From: Liolophura sinensis
Lineage: Eukaryota; Mollusca; Polyplacophora; Chitonida; Chitonidae
Assembly: GCF_032854445.1 (NCBI RefSeq)
Contig: NC_088302.1
Location: 13,015,338 to 13,079,337, forward strand
Length of the DNA stretch: 64,000 nucleotides
Reading direction: 5' to 3'
Positions 9,703 to 20,579 of the stretch are shown here, piece by piece. The first letter of the stretch is position 1. Every line of letters starts with the position of its first letter. Below the pieces are notes generated by a model. It worked only from the letters and a program-made list of their open reading frames with translations, had not been told where the DNA came from and did no database searches. The translations under genes were made by a program, and so were the position numbers.

Positions 9703-10285
9703 ATGGACGTTACCTTAAGACATCCCTTTACATCTATCATATCTGGACCTATGGGATGTGGAAAATCAGAATTCGTCAAGAGACTTATCCGTGACGCGTC
9801 TATTATGATCCAGCCACCCCCGACAAAGTGATATGGTACTATGGTGTATGGCAAAAAGGATATGCAGAGTGCGAAAACGTGGATTTCAGGGAAGGTTTTA
9901 ACTGCCTACAGGAGATCGAAGCACCTGGCAACAAGCTATTGATCATAGACGATCTGATGATGGAGACTGACAAGACAGTGTCACAGCTTTTCACAAAACA
10001 ATCCCATCACTGCTCCTGTAGTGTTATATACGTAACACAAAACCTATTCAGTAAAAACAAAGAATAGAGAACTATCAATCTAAACACACATTACCTATGT
10101 TGTTTAGAAATCCAAGTGACGCCTCGCAGATCATGCATCTCGCCAAACAGATGTACCCTGGACACACACAGTTTATACAGGAAGCCTATAGGGACGCCAT
10201 CTCGCAGCCTCACTGTTATCTTCTGGTGGACTTTAAACAGGACACACCTGAACATTTGAGGCTTAGAATGTATCTAAAAAGATAA
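9703..10285 (+). pseudogene. Polinton genome-packaging ATPase (FtsK/HerA, A32-like), broken
   Basis: The N terminus contains a Walker A motif, GPMGCGKSEF, at about residues 15-24. After a frame change near 9805-9830 comes 'IWYYGVWQKGY', then the Walker B LLIIDDLMM and 'CSVIYVTQNLF', a sensor-like block. An in-frame TAG at 10065-10067 and another shift near 10090 precede the C-terminal part (FRNPSDASQI to 10285). This order matches the A32-like packaging ATPases encoded by Polintons and related viruses, which drive DNA into preformed capsids. At least three lesions make this copy inactive. Confidence 0.85.
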
Positions 10286-10334
10286 TAAAAAGAAATGTTC
10301 ACAAGATATTCTCATCACTTTGTTATTAGTCATC

Positions 10335-10667
10335 ATGTCCGCAAGACTGCGTAAGCACGCCGTTACTTTAAAGGCACTTTCTCAGGCTAATCCTAAACTC
10401 GTAAAAACAATACTAAGAGGGGCTGACAAGGAATTGATCTATTGTTTGTGCGAGTGCGCCTCGAATATCTTAAAAGGCAATGTACCGTTGAATAAGGCTC
10501 ACAAATCGAAACTACAGCGACACAAGGCGGGCTTGCGACACCTGGCCAAGGAAAATACGAGTATTAAGAGAAGGAAACGTATACTGCAGAAAGGCGGATT
10601 TTTGAGAGCGCTGTTAGCACCCCTAGCCTCCATACTAGCTCCTATCGTTTCTAAGGTATTCAGTTGA
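10335..10667 (+). CDS. Small basic Polinton protein with hydrophobic C terminus
   Basis: A 110-aa intact ORF starting MSARLRKHAV. Two blocks are visible: an N-terminal helical region containing ELIYCLCECA and NILKGNVPL, and a very basic centre (KLQRHK, KRRKRILQ). A glycine/alanine/leucine-rich hydrophobic tail follows (GGFLRALLAPLASILAP). Proteins of this shape recur beside Polinton capsid genes and may be minor virion or DNA-condensing components comparable in style to adenovirus core proteins. That role is inference. I chose 10335 over the frame opening at 10320 because the family starts with the basic M-x-x-R-L-R block. Confidence 0.65.
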   Translation: MSARLRKHAVTLKALSQANPKLVKTILRGADKELIYCLCECASNILKGNVPLNKAHKSKLQRHKAGLRHLAKENTSIKRRKRILQKGGFLRALLAPLASILAPIVSKVFS

Positions 10668-10688
10668 CCATGGAGCACGTCAAAAAAG

Positions 10689-11361
10689 ATGGCTTTAATA
10701 GAGCCCAAATTGTTGCAGTTACAACAACAACAAATACCTGACAGTAGCACCCTATCGATGATGCAGAGCGTAGGCAGAGACATGGAGTCTGTGCTTAGAC
10801 GGAATAATATAACGGAGCGTGAAAAAGTTAGAATGTACAATGATGCGTTACAGAAATACCTCACATTTGAAAACCAGAGAACATCGTCAATTACCCCCCC
10901 CCCCCCCCCTACCCGTTAAAGTCGTACAAGACAGGTCAACTGACAACGCCGTGAATGAACCGTTGCGGAGTAATATCGAGTGTGAAATAGTCGAGAGTGT
11001 ACCGAAAACCATGCATAAAAAGGCCCGACTCCTTATTGAGAGAATAAAGTCCAAACCTCTGATGTCATGGAATGACAAAGGCGAGCTTATATATCAAGAT
11101 AATACAACACCTGACATTAACATTTCGGATTTGGTTAACGACGTGCTGAGACATAGACGCCAGTTTACTCCCAGGGAGTGGGAGACATTTGCTCAAGGCC
11201 TGATAGACATTAACGTCCCCCTGGAGTTAGTCGAGAACAGACAAAGGTGGGAATACATGCATGAACGCAAACCGGGTATACCCCCAGGCCCCTCTAAAGT
11301 TTTCTGTTGTTCTGTTTACGTTAAGATAACCAATACCCGCAATCGCAGAGGTGTGCTCTAA
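10689..11361 (+). pseudogene. Polinton conserved helical protein of unknown function, poly-C frameshift
   Basis: The first part (10689-10917) reads MALIEPKLLQLQQQQ, then 'DMESVLRRNNITEREKVRMY' and 'LQKYLTFE'. It enters a run of 16 C at 10894-10909 and changes frame. The second part (to TAA 11359-11361) includes 'KARLLIERIKSKPLMSWNDK', 'GELIYQ', 'DLVNDVLRHRRQF' and 'WEYMHERKPGIPPGP'. Similar two-part proteins sit between the ATPase and penton in invertebrate Polintons. The break lies exactly at the homopolymer, so it could be a mutation, an assembly error or length variation. The LINE inserted directly at the stop codon. Confidence 0.6.
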
Positions 11362-11371
11362 TACAATTATA
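11356..11371 (+). repeat. Left target-site duplication of LINE copy 1
   Basis: ctctaatacaattata here matches ctctaatacagttata at 16893-16908 with one mismatch, bounding the LINE. Confidence 0.85.
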
Positions 11372-11633
11372 GAGTCCCTGGCTGGACGTGGAACTAGCCT
11401 TTGTGCTCTCAGCTTTTGTTTAGTGGTCACCCAGTCTGAGGGTTGTGCGACATTACGTTCTGTCGCTCTTAGCGGCAGGACGTATTCACTAGCCTCTCCG
11501 TAAATAGCCTGTACATAGTTTAGTGCGTTTCCACTTTGTAATATCGTATCTATTTTGCACTCAGCATCCACACTGTTTCATACGCATATTTGTGGTCCTC
11601 TTTTTAGGGTAGTAGTTCTCGCCCTGGCCCACA

Positions 11634-13060
11634 ATGTTGTGGGCAGGGCGAGTAAATAGACCCTTAAGCCTTAAGCTTGTAATACAGGGAGGTGTACAAC
11701 CGGTTGAAGTATACAATCGGCTAGAGTTAGTGGGGAGTGGGCCTAATGTCTTAAAGGGGCTAATCAATGTCTCTAGAGATGTCTGGAATGTTACAGTCGC
11801 TACGCAAACTGTGAAGGAGCAGCTGTTGGCTTGCGGCTTCACATTCAAAGGGGTAGATTGTTCAGCATATGATGTGGAGGAGCAAAGGCTCCTGGTTAGA
11901 TCTCGATGTCCGATCGAGGTGCCCGATGACACTATTCGAGGTTTGATGTCCCGGTATGGCACGGTCCATCACGTCAGCCGGGAACATTACCTTTTTGATA
12001 GGTCACTTTAGAATGGTATGCGCCATATTTACATGAGTGGTGTGACCGAGATCATTCCACAATCAATTTCTGTTGTGAATTTTAGAATTCCTTTGTGGTA
12101 CAGAGGTCAGGTCCGTGCCTGTCACATCTGTGATAGCACAGAACATTTCAAGACCGACTGTCCTTTAAAGGATAAATGCCTCAAGTGTAAACAGGCAGGC
12201 CACTTTCAAAAGGACTGCCCGTTGAGCGATGAAAATGACAATGGCGATAATGACGATAACGATTGTAATGATAATGATGATGATGATGATGATGATAAAG
12301 ATAGTAATATTTATGAAGATGAAGGTGACAATAAAGATGAGAATTAAGGTCGAGGAGATGATGATGGTAATTACAGTGAGGGACATGGGGATGATATGGA
12401 AATTGGGGTTTCTGGCGAGTCTGTTCCTTCCAGTCAACAAAATAAGGGGACTTTGGATAACTCTGCTGCTGACAACGAGGAAGCTGGAGAGTGGCAAGTT
12501 GCCACCAACTCCATGTCACCAACACCATAATAGGTGGGCCCCAGAGCCTTTGCGAGGCAGCTCAGACGTCAAATAGTTCGGAGTGGGTTGTCAGCATGAG
12601 TCAAATCTCGAATACCTCCTCACTCCCTAGATCGTCAGAAATTTCGAATACTACACCATCCTGCATTAAGGAGACGCAATCCAGTGGCGCCCTCCCACTA
12701 TGGGGTAGCATGTTCAGCCCTGACCCGTCTACAATGTCACAGTTAGACACTAGAGATATAGCAGATTGTCTTGATCCTCAGGGAAGCTCTCAGCAATCTG
12801 ATATGTCTAGGGCTGGTGGAGAATCCAATATGGAGGAATCTTTTTGGGAAATGGATGCACCCGAAGACTTGCCTGCCTATACCAATGGCAAGGGTGAGGT
12901 CTTGGTACCTGTCTCAACATCCCTGGGGTCGTATTATCGCACATTGCGACGTGATTCTAAAGTTGACAAGGTTAAAAAGCAGAGGAAGTTGATACTGTTG
13001 TCACAGGAGGATTTTGCTGAGCGTAGGGCAGCCATGTATAAAAAGTCCAGAAAAAATAAA
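11634..13060 (+). pseudogene. LINE copy 1 ORF1 (CCHC zinc-knuckle RNA-binding protein), broken
   Basis: The N-terminal part (11634-12011) has 'GFTFKGVDCSAYDVEEQRLL'. After a TAG at 12009-12011 the text resumes with an RRM-like/LRVxYxGQ-like stretch 'FRIPLWYRGQVRACHIC'. Two knuckles follow (CHICDSTEHFKTDC and CLKCKQAGHFQKDC). A GAT-repeat region encodes an Asp/Asn-rich acidic stretch and ends in a stop at 12345-12347. Later serine-rich and basic text continues to about 13060. Such ORF1 proteins bind the element RNA. In-frame stops and shifts mean no full product. Confidence 0.75.
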
Positions 13061-13079
13061 AAAAAAATAAATATTAATA

Positions 13080-16000
13080 ATGGCTACTACAAAGATCTTA
13101 CAGTGGAACTGTAGAGGATTGAGGTGTAACCTCGCAGAGCTCCAGATATTAGCTCAAGACCTCAATCCTACAACTTTTAGCTTGCAGGAAACTCTGATAA
13201 CTGATCCTAGTTATCAGTGTCGAGGTTATGTATCTCATCACGCTGTTGCCACGTCTACGAATGGAAAGGCATCAGGCGGTTCTTCTCTTTTGATTAGGCA
13301 GGGTGTAATACACAATAGACTGGCACTGAACACCGATTTGCAGGCGGTGGTGGTGCGTATCACACTGGGTATAGTATTAACAGTCTGTTCTATTTATATA
13401 CCACCTTCATCTATTCACCAACAAGAGCTGCAAAATTTATGTGGTCAATTACCTAAACCGTGTCTTCTTTTGGGTGACTTTAATGCCCACAGTGTTCTCT
13501 GCGATGACTCTAAACGTAACCAGATGGGCTCTGTATTGGAGGATTTTATATCTAATAACTCTCTATGCGTCTTAAATGATGGCACACATACTTACCTTCA
13601 TCCTGCAAAGGGCACTTATTCGGTTCTTGATTTGGCTCTGACTGATGCAGGGCTAAGGTCTGAATTCAGCTGTAGCGTCCATGATGATCTGTGCGGAAGC
13701 GACCACTTCCCCACCATACTTACCCTTGAGGAGCCGGTATCTTCCTCCCTTCCACGCTTGAATTATGATAAAGCAGACTGGTCCCGCTTTACTGTTCTGT
13801 GTGGTGAAACACTTACTAGCGACCTTTTTCTTCATACAGTTGATCCTATCCAGTTATTCTCGGATTAGCTAATCGATGTAGCCTCCAAATGTATCCCGAA
13901 ATCATGTGCGGTTTCTCGCATTGAGAAACCGTGGTTCACGGAGGACTGTAAACGAGCTAGGCGTTTCAGGAAACGTGCTGAGCGCATGTACCGATGTAGA
14001 CCATCTCCCGGTAATTTAGACGATGTTAGGCGTACTCGAGCTAAAGCCCGTAGGACTATCAAACAGACCAAACGTGATTCTTGGAAACGTTATGTTTCTA
14101 AGATTAATCATAGTACTCCTATGTCAAAAGTCTGGAATATGATCCAACGCATCAAAGGCAAGGGAGCCAATGTCACTGTCAATCATCTCAAAGACGGGAA
14201 TAATTCTTTGACAGAAAAATTTGACATAGTCAATAGGATGGGCGCTTCTTTTGCGCACCATTCGTCTTCAGATAATTACTTGCCTCAGTTCCAGCGTAAC
14301 AAGGAACGGACCGAGGCAAGTTCTCTTGATTTTACATCCTCAAATGAAGAATCCTTCAATGCTACATTTTCTCTACATGAACTATCCGCATCCCTTAGCA
14401 AAGCCCATGACTCAACTCCAGGGCCAGATGATATCCACGATCAGCTATCCACTATGAGGGTGCTTCTTGGAATTTATAATACCATTTGGATTACCGGGAA
14501 TTTTCCTGCCTCATGGCAAAGTGCTATTATTGTCCTCATCCCAAAGCCCGGAAAGGATTCTACCGATCCAAATAACTATCGTCCTATTTTCTTTAACCAG
14601 TTGTGTATGCAAGACTATGGAGAGGATGATTAACCATCGCTTAGTCTGGTTTTTGGATACTAATGAGTTGATAAACGACATTCAAAGTGGATTTCGAAAG
14701 AATCGCAGTACTGTTGATCACCTTGTTCGTCTAGAATCTTGTATTAAGAACGATATCGTTAATCGTGACCATGTCGTATCTGTCTCTTTTGATCTGGAAA
14801 AGGCATATGACACTACTTGGAAATGTGGCATTATGAAAGATATGCATGGATTTGGACTTAGAGGTCGGCTTCCTGACTTTATTCGCAAATTCTTAGACCA
14901 TCGTCACTTCCAAGTTCGGGTTGGGGCTACCCTATCTGACTACTTTGAACAAGATCAAGGGGTTCCTCAAGGCAGCATTTTACCAGTTACTCTCTTTAGC
15001 ATTAAGATTAATAGCCTTGCCAGAGTTTTATCTCCTAGTATGAATGCGTCGCTTTTTGTGGACGATCTTGGTATCTCTTGTCGAGACAAAGGTACGTACA
15101 CTATTGGGAGACAGCTACAGATTTGCCTTAACAAAATCCATGCCTGGGCACTGGAGAACGGATTTAAGTTCTCCAAGTCGAAGACTAACTGTGTACACTT
15201 TTGTCGGAAGTACTTCCCCACGAAGACCCCAAGGTATTTTTAGATGGGTCCCCCATCCATGTTGTGCCGGAGGCAAAATTCCTCGGGGTGATCTTCGATA
15301 AGCGCCTTACATTTAAATCTCACATTAATTATCTTAGAGCCAGATGCCTAAAGGCGCTTGATATTTTGAAGGTTGTCTCTAGTGCTCGATGGGGAGGGGA
15401 TCATGAAACCCTACTTCAGCTCTATCGAGCACTGATTCGTTCTAAGCTAGACTATGCCTGCAGTGTTTATGGAGGTGCGTCACGCTCCCAGTTGAAGAAA
15501 CTCAATACTGTACATCACCAGGCCCTACGGTTGTGCTTAGGTGCTTTCCGTACCTCTCCTGTGGAGAGTCCGTATGTTGAGGCAAACGAGCCTCCCCTGG
15601 AGCTTCGAAGAGCTAAACTATCCTTACAGTATATCACCAAGCTTAGAGCCATTCCATCCAACCCAGCCTTTGATTGTGTCTTCCATCCGGAATTTGAAGA
15701 CATATATGTTCAGAAGCCATCCATTGTTCCTCTACTGGGTGTCCGCATCCAGGAACGTGCAAGCAGCTGGACTTGGGCTGGATACTATCACCCCCATACG
15801 CATCCAGGAAGATCCACCGTGGTTATGTCCTGAGCCTCAGGTTGATACCTCGCTCTCCTCCCTGAAGAAATCTTCCACCAAATCTTTGGTATACCAACAA
15901 GAGTTTAGTAATATGTGTCCAAAGTATCCATTTTATCACCGTATATTCACTGACGGTTCCAAGAATGATGATGGCGTGGCTTCTGCCGCTGTCCTTGGGC

Positions 16001-16731
16001 CTAGATCCATTTCAACTCGGTTTCCAAATTCCTGTTCTGTATTTACTGCGGAAGCCAAGGCAATTTTGTGCGCACTTCGGTCCATTCCAGAGCTCGGAAG
16101 TAGCAAATTTCTCATCTGCCCGGACTCCTTTTCCTGCCTCCAGGCAATTCGGGCTAGTTCGCCTGTACATCCAGACGTTCTGTCTTTCACGGAGATGTTT
16201 AAACGACTTAATGAAGATTTTATCATTGTCTTTTGTTGGGTGCCCGGGCATATGGGTATCCCAGGGAACACTGCTGCAGATGAAGCCGCTAAGGCGGCTC
16301 TGCATTCAGTTACTACCCAAACTGACGTTCCATATTCGGACTTGCGTTCACTTATTTGCTCCTATATCAAGCGCTTGTTTCAGGCTCAATGGAATGACCA
16401 GACAACCAACAAACTGCATGATATTCGTCAGTTTTTTGGTCCAACAACTTCCCTTTCACGGTATTGTCTCCGCTCTTGCATTTTCAGGAGGTGTCGTATC
16501 GGTCACACACGTGCTACGCATGGGTATTTGTTGAAAGGAGAAGATGCTCCTCATTGCTTTGCTTGTGATCAACGGTTCACAGTGTAGCACATATTGCTTG
16601 ACTGTGGCGACTTTGCTCCTGTACGAGATTCCTTTTATCACGTGAGCTCGCTTGCAGAACTGTTCAATTCTGTAGAAAGTGATACTATTTTTGATTTTCT
16701 CTCTACCATTGGTATGGCAGGAAAGCTGTGA
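13080..16731 (+). pseudogene. LINE copy 1 ORF2 (endonuclease-RT-RNase H), broken
   Basis: The start ATG follows an 'aataaatattaata' linker. Endonuclease motifs are WNCRG, QET, GDFNAH and SDHFPT (13080-13740). RT motifs are 'PNNYRPI', 'FDLEKAYDTTW', 'GVPQGSILP' and FVDDLG (about 14570-15075). The RNase H motifs are FTDGSK, 'AEAKAI' and 'WVPGHMGIPGN' with a downstream D (15940-16290). A C-x2-C/H/C cluster lies near the end. Lesions relative to copy 2 include TAG at 13866-13868, small indels near 14590, 15220 and 15755, and TAG near 16585. Confidence 0.85.
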
Positions 16732-16892
16732 TTTTAAACTACCGTCTGTGTTTGTTATATGATTTCTGATGTCCTTTTTTGACGGAATAGTAAATGAATT
16801 ATCCGTAGTAGTTCGACTACTTGACGTTTTATTGTCACGATAAAACTGAAATATTGTTGCAAGCGACGTTAAAACTTTCACTCACTCACTTA

Positions 16893-16908
16893 CTCTAATA
16901 CAGTTATA
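16893..16908 (+). repeat. Right target-site duplication of LINE copy 1
   Basis: ctctaatacagttata, matching 11356-11371. It ends eight bases before the penton start codon. Confidence 0.85.
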
Positions 16909-16915
16909 ATTCGAT

Positions 16916-17665
16916 ATGTTCTACCTGACCCTACCGTCGAACAGCTCATTAGACTATTTTCGGAATAATACACTAACGAATTACATTACTAGATTAGCCC
17001 GTCCACTAGAGCTTGACGGGCAGTGGGAAGTAGGAATAGTGGAGTTTCATTACCCATTTTCATGGTACAATGTACAATCCGACGAGGTATCGCTTATTTG
17101 TATTTCTAAAACTGACGACGATGTCAAATCAGTGAAAATCTCAGTGAGAGAGGGATATTATAATTCGGGCAAAGCCTTCGTAGATGCTCTCAATAATGAA
17201 ATTCGAACAGCCCATCAAGACAGTATCAATCTGCGCTACGACAAGTTTAATCAGAAAGCTGTGCTGATAGTTAATGATAGTGCGAAGGTAGTGCTCAGCG
17301 ATGCTTTGCAAGAAATACTGAGATTTACGGATCACAAGTGCGCACCGGGGATACACATGAGCTCTGCTATATTAGACGTTAATAGGGGTATGGATTCTCT
17401 TTACATACATTCCGATCTGGTTCAGCCAAACATAGTCGGAGATAAGCTCGTGCCCCTGATGAGAATCGTACCTGTTCAGGGTAAACCGGGGCAGTCCATA
17501 GCCCACACATTCGAACATGTCAAGTATTTTCCCCTCCAAAATAACTCATTTTTCACCGTAGAAGTGGATATAAGAGACGATTCAGGGAAGAAAATACCAT
17601 TTGAACGTGGGAAAGTGGTTGTGTCGTTACATTTCAGAAAACGCAGATCAACAAATTTTATATGA
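16916..17665 (+). CDS. Polinton minor capsid (penton) protein
   Basis: A 249-aa intact ORF. Features are an N-terminal 'LPSNSSLDYFRNNTLTNYIT', then 'LELDGQWEVGIVEFHYPFSW', 'SSAILDVNRGMDSLYIHSD', and a C-terminal 'FFTVEVDIRDDSGKKIPFE'. These are the conserved blocks of the single jelly-roll penton of Polintons. In virions of this lineage it would occupy the five-fold vertices. The stop overlaps the next start (ATGA at 17662-17665), indicating an operon-like or translationally coupled layout. It is the best-preserved structural gene here. Confidence 0.85.
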   Translation: MFYLTLPSNSSLDYFRNNTLTNYITRLARPLELDGQWEVGIVEFHYPFSWYNVQSDEVSLICISKTDDDVKSVKISVREGYYNSGKAFVDALNNEIRTAHQDSINLRYDKFNQKAVLIVNDSAKVVLSDALQEILRFTDHKCAPGIHMSSAILDVNRGMDSLYIHSDLVQPNIVGDKLVPLMRIVPVQGKPGQSIAHTFEHVKYFPLQNNSFFTVEVDIRDDSGKKIPFERGKVVVSLHFRKRRSTNFI

Positions 17666-18033
17666 GAGTGTCACCCTATTCAGATGCCGAATTTTACCAA
17701 CGTTACTACGATTCCCAAAGAGGGGGAGGACTTCCCTTCTTCGCGGGTGCTAGCGTGCAGAGAGGGCATGGATTGGGGAATGTTATAAGAGGCTTATTCA
17801 ATTCAGTAGTACCCATTTTTAAATCAGTAGGTAAAACAGTCGATAAGCAGGCCTTACACACGGGTTTACAAATAGCGGGGGACGTGGTAGGAGAGGAGAA
17901 TTTTAAAGAGTCGGCCAAACGCCGAACTCGAGAAGCCGGTAGATCTTTGATAAACAATGCTGTGCATTGTTTTGATCAGCCTGGAAAAAAACTATACAGA
18001 GAAAAGCCACGGGTAGAAGAGTCAGTCGAGTGA
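17662..18033 (+). CDS. Polinton pVI-like protein
   Basis: This 123-aa ORF overlaps the penton by four bases. The N terminus is Tyr-rich (SDAEFYQRYYDSQRGGGLPF), followed by 'QRGHGLGNVIRGLFNSVVPI', an amphipathic helix. Then come 'ALHTGLQIAGDVV' and a basic 'NFKESAKRRTREAGRSL'. The order and spacing match the pVI-like proteins of Polintons. Adenovirus pVI carries a membrane-lytic amphipathic helix, and the comparison is by architecture. The frame is intact. Confidence 0.75.
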   Translation: MRVSPYSDAEFYQRYYDSQRGGGLPFFAGASVQRGHGLGNVIRGLFNSVVPIFKSVGKTVDKQALHTGLQIAGDVVGEENFKESAKRRTREAGRSLINNAVHCFDQPGKKLYREKPRVEESVE

Positions 18034-18082
18034 GAGGCAGGCGTGTGAACGGTTCTAAGAGAGATATTTTCAGTGGTTAACG

Positions 18083-19490
18083 ATGAGTCTAATTCACCCC
18101 ACGTCGTGTTTATGCACGAATGACAATTTAGATATTTTTAAAATCCCACCCACACAAACTAGTGTTGAAGATTCCCAATGGCTAGAGTACCAACCAGTCT
18201 CTTCAGTCACTGATTCAGGCCCGATCGTATTTCATGTGAGTGGTTCATCCGACCATTATCTAGACCTAGCGAGTTCGTATCTCTACGCCCGTGCCTGGTT
18301 AGTTAATGGGGATGGGACGCTTATAGGTGGTGAAAGGGAAGTAGGGCCTACCAATTATACCTTGCATAGTATGTTTTCACAGATGCAGCTTTCCCTAAAT
18401 GACGCTGTTTTGTCAATGCTTACAAACACATATCCCTACAGTGCAATGATAGAAGCCCTTATGAGTTACGATCGAGAAGCTAAAGAGTCGCAGCTGACGC
18501 GCGGATTGTTTTACAAAGACACCGCTGGACAATTAAACAGCGGGAATGCTAATGACGGATTGACACTTCGCCGCCAGTTTACCAACCACAGTCGTATCTT
18601 TGACATGACTGGTCGGCCACACTTGAGTATTGAGTATTGAGTCAAAGCTATTGATAAATGGTGTCGATGTGAAACTTAAACTGGTAAGAAGTAATGACAC
18701 ATTTTGCATCATCACGAATGATGATAATCCCACATTTAAGATAGCAATACAGAAAATATCATTTTTTGTACGTAACGTGAAAATAAATCCACACGTCCAG
18801 ATAGCGCATATGAAAGCGCTGGAACGATCCCCAGCCCGATACCCCATCAATCGTGTGGATTGTGAGGTGTTTAGTGTTCCCAGAGGTAATCTATCCGTTA
18901 ATCAGGAGAATCTCTATATAGGACAGTTACCTAAACGCATTATCATAGGTATGGTGGATTCAGGTGGTTTTAACGGTGAATACGCTAAAAACGCATTTCT
19001 ATTCGGGCACTATAACACATCATTTCTCTGTTTATACGTGAATGAAAAGCAGGTTCCGACACCTGTGTACACCTTAAACTTTGAGCGACACGACTATCTG
19101 AGGGCTTACCACGGCTTATTTGCCTCCACGGGACAGTTAGGCAGAGATGAAGGCAATAACATTTCGAGAACCGATTACAGTAGGGGGTACACATTGTTCG
19201 CATTTGACTTGTCACCAGAACTTAATGACGTTGATCACTTTGAACTCATAAAGAAAGGTAATATCAGGTTAGAAATGCGTTTCTCCGTACCATTGCCTAG
19301 TACCGTTAACGTTATAGTGTACGCAGAATTCGATAACATAGTCCACATTGATAAAAGTCGAAATGTGCCTTCTGTTGCGCTATCGCCGAGCGTTTTCCCT
19401 TCCCTTTACCCTTGGTGCTTTTGCGATGTGTTGCTCTGTTGTGAAAAAAGAAACAACCAGTTATTTTCGACAATCTTTACACTGGATTAA
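18083..19490 (+). pseudogene. Polinton major capsid protein (double jelly-roll), frameshifted
   Basis: The first part (18083-18640) has MSLIHPTSC, 'DSQWLEYQPVSSVTDSGPIV', 'LDLASSYLYARAW' and 'NYTLHSMFSQMQLSLNDAVL'. The second part (to 19490) contains 'LLINGVDVKLKLVRSNDTF', 'RRIIIG'-like 'PKRIIIGMVDSGGFNG', 'FNLEF'-like 'YTLNFERHDYLRAYHGLF' and 'GYTLFAFDLSPE'. These are signature blocks of Polinton capsid proteins. The frame changes at 18623-18643, where a 7-bp unit (TTGAGTA/C) occurs three times in tandem, so slippage is a sufficient explanation. The last 45 residues look aberrant, suggesting a second break near 19370. Confidence 0.85.
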
Positions 19491-19636
19491 CGTATATGTA
19501 TTCTTACATATCCATCTACCTATGTAATCTCATGACTACCTATAATGTCTATCTATATAGTGATATTTTTTTATTTAGTACGGGATGTATGTATGTGTAT
19601 ATATATGTACATTTAAGCGTGAGTGGACGCTTCGGC

Positions 19637-19860
19637 TTACCGTTTTAGCGTGCCTTTAGGCTTGTAATAACCCAGCTGTAAGTTATCCGCGTGGGAAGTT
19701 GTCGGCTCAGGACTGTAGGCAAAGATAAAATAGAAGGTATGGTTACAGGATGTAGTTACATAATGGTCATTTAATTTCACTGCCGGAATCACACTGTCCA
19801 TACACCAGATCGTGACCATCTGCCACACGGTCCTGTTAAGCGGATTATATTACCCTAATG
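19637..19860 (-). CDS. Minus-strand exon-like ORF in the Polinton
   Basis: An open minus-strand stretch of about 70 codons ends with 'LQLGYYKPKGTLKR' and a stop at 19637-19639. It contains 'TVWQMVTIWCMDSVIP' and 'HYVTTSCNHTFYFIFAY'. A preceding TTAG could serve as an acceptor near 19862. I do not recognise it. It is included because the composition differs from random ORFs and because two clearly duplicated exons lie farther upstream on the same strand. Confidence 0.3.
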
Positions 19861-20048
19861 TGCGTCTACTAATGGTTCCATTCCGTCGCGCCCCCCGCGC
19901 CGGTGTGTTTTAAGAACCATTCACCAACATCGTACAATAGCCGACTGTTACGTAGATGCCACTTGAGAAGGGGGGTTTTCTTGTGAACACTGACACGCAT
20001 GTGTACTTTTCAAACAATGCCCAGTTAAAACTGTTTATACTCACATGT

Positions 20049-20223
20049 CTAGTTGGGACGTCCAAGGCTGTATTTCCCTCGAGGGACGGGTCTCTTTGTC
20101 CTCGGCTGCGTGGGAACTATCGGAGCGCTTTCTTTCCTTGGTGTGACATCCTGCATAGTTTCCCAATCACTTAAAATGTCATCCCACTGTAACTCCAAAT
20201 CGGCTAGGAATTCTTCCCCAAAT
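20049..20223 (-). CDS. Minus-strand duplicated exon, copy 2 (acidic LELQWDDIL motif)
   Basis: It begins after a 'ctgctttcag' acceptor and reads FGEEFLADLELQWDDILSDW, then 'PRKESAPIV' and a basic proline-rich tail to TAG at 20049-20051. It is homologous to 20343-20548. Acidic/aromatic LQWDDIL segments followed by a basic tail resemble short interaction motifs rather than enzymes. The function is unknown. It could be the 3' exon of a spliced Polinton gene or a captured host exon. Confidence 0.4.
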
Positions 20224-20342
20224 CTGAAAGCAGACCATGGGTAAGACCTCTAAAACGAATTATCTTGAAAACTAGACCACAAAAAACATTTACTTCGTAT
20301 TTTTCTCGGGAGTACAAAATGGACCTTTGAACATAGACTCAC

Positions 20343-20548
20343 CCTATGTCGCCCGTCTTGTTTTGTATTTCTTCAATGTCCAGCTCGTGCAACGCATCGA
20401 AGAATTCGTCATCTGTCTTTTTGTCAGTGCTTGAATATGAACTAACGGAATGCTTTCTTTTGCGGGGCTTGAAATCCTGTGTAGGGCCCATTCGCTTAAA
20501 ATGTCATCCCATTGTAACTCCAAATCGGTTACAAATTCTTCCTCAAAT
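20343..20548 (-). CDS. Minus-strand duplicated exon, copy 1, with splice donor
   Basis: It starts after 'ctgttttcag' and reads FEEEFVTDLELQWDDILSEW. After a one-base offset the text 'DFKPRKRKHSVSSYSSTDKK', 'DEFFDALHELDIEEIQNK' runs to a GTGAGT donor at 20337-20342. Both ends therefore look like splice sites on the minus strand. Compared with 20049-20223, indels of opposite sign around the Trp codon shift the frame locally. The acidic composition and Ser/Lys-rich linker suggest a regulatory or nuclear protein, but this is speculative. Confidence 0.4.
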
Positions 20549-20579
20549 CTGAAAACAGACCACGGTAAAATCTCTAAAA

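Larger units (their letters stand above)
11372..16892 (+). mobile_element. I/Nimb-like non-LTR retrotransposon, copy 1
   Basis: A 5.5-kb, near full-length element with target duplications on both sides. ORF1 has CCHC knuckles. ORF2 has an APE endonuclease, RT and RNase H, the domain set of the I superfamily. The 3' end is a TTTCACTCACTCACT repeat rather than poly-A. It is nearly identical in structure and sequence to copy 2 at 56107-61957. Both ORFs carry stops and frameshifts. It lies within the Polinton, between the helical protein and the penton. Confidence 0.9.

Noticed and set aside
12165..12576. Overlapping long frames on both strands around the GAT-rich stretch
   Set aside because: They are low-complexity shadows of the acidic repeat in LINE ORF1; the same pattern recurs at 56883-57288 in copy 2.
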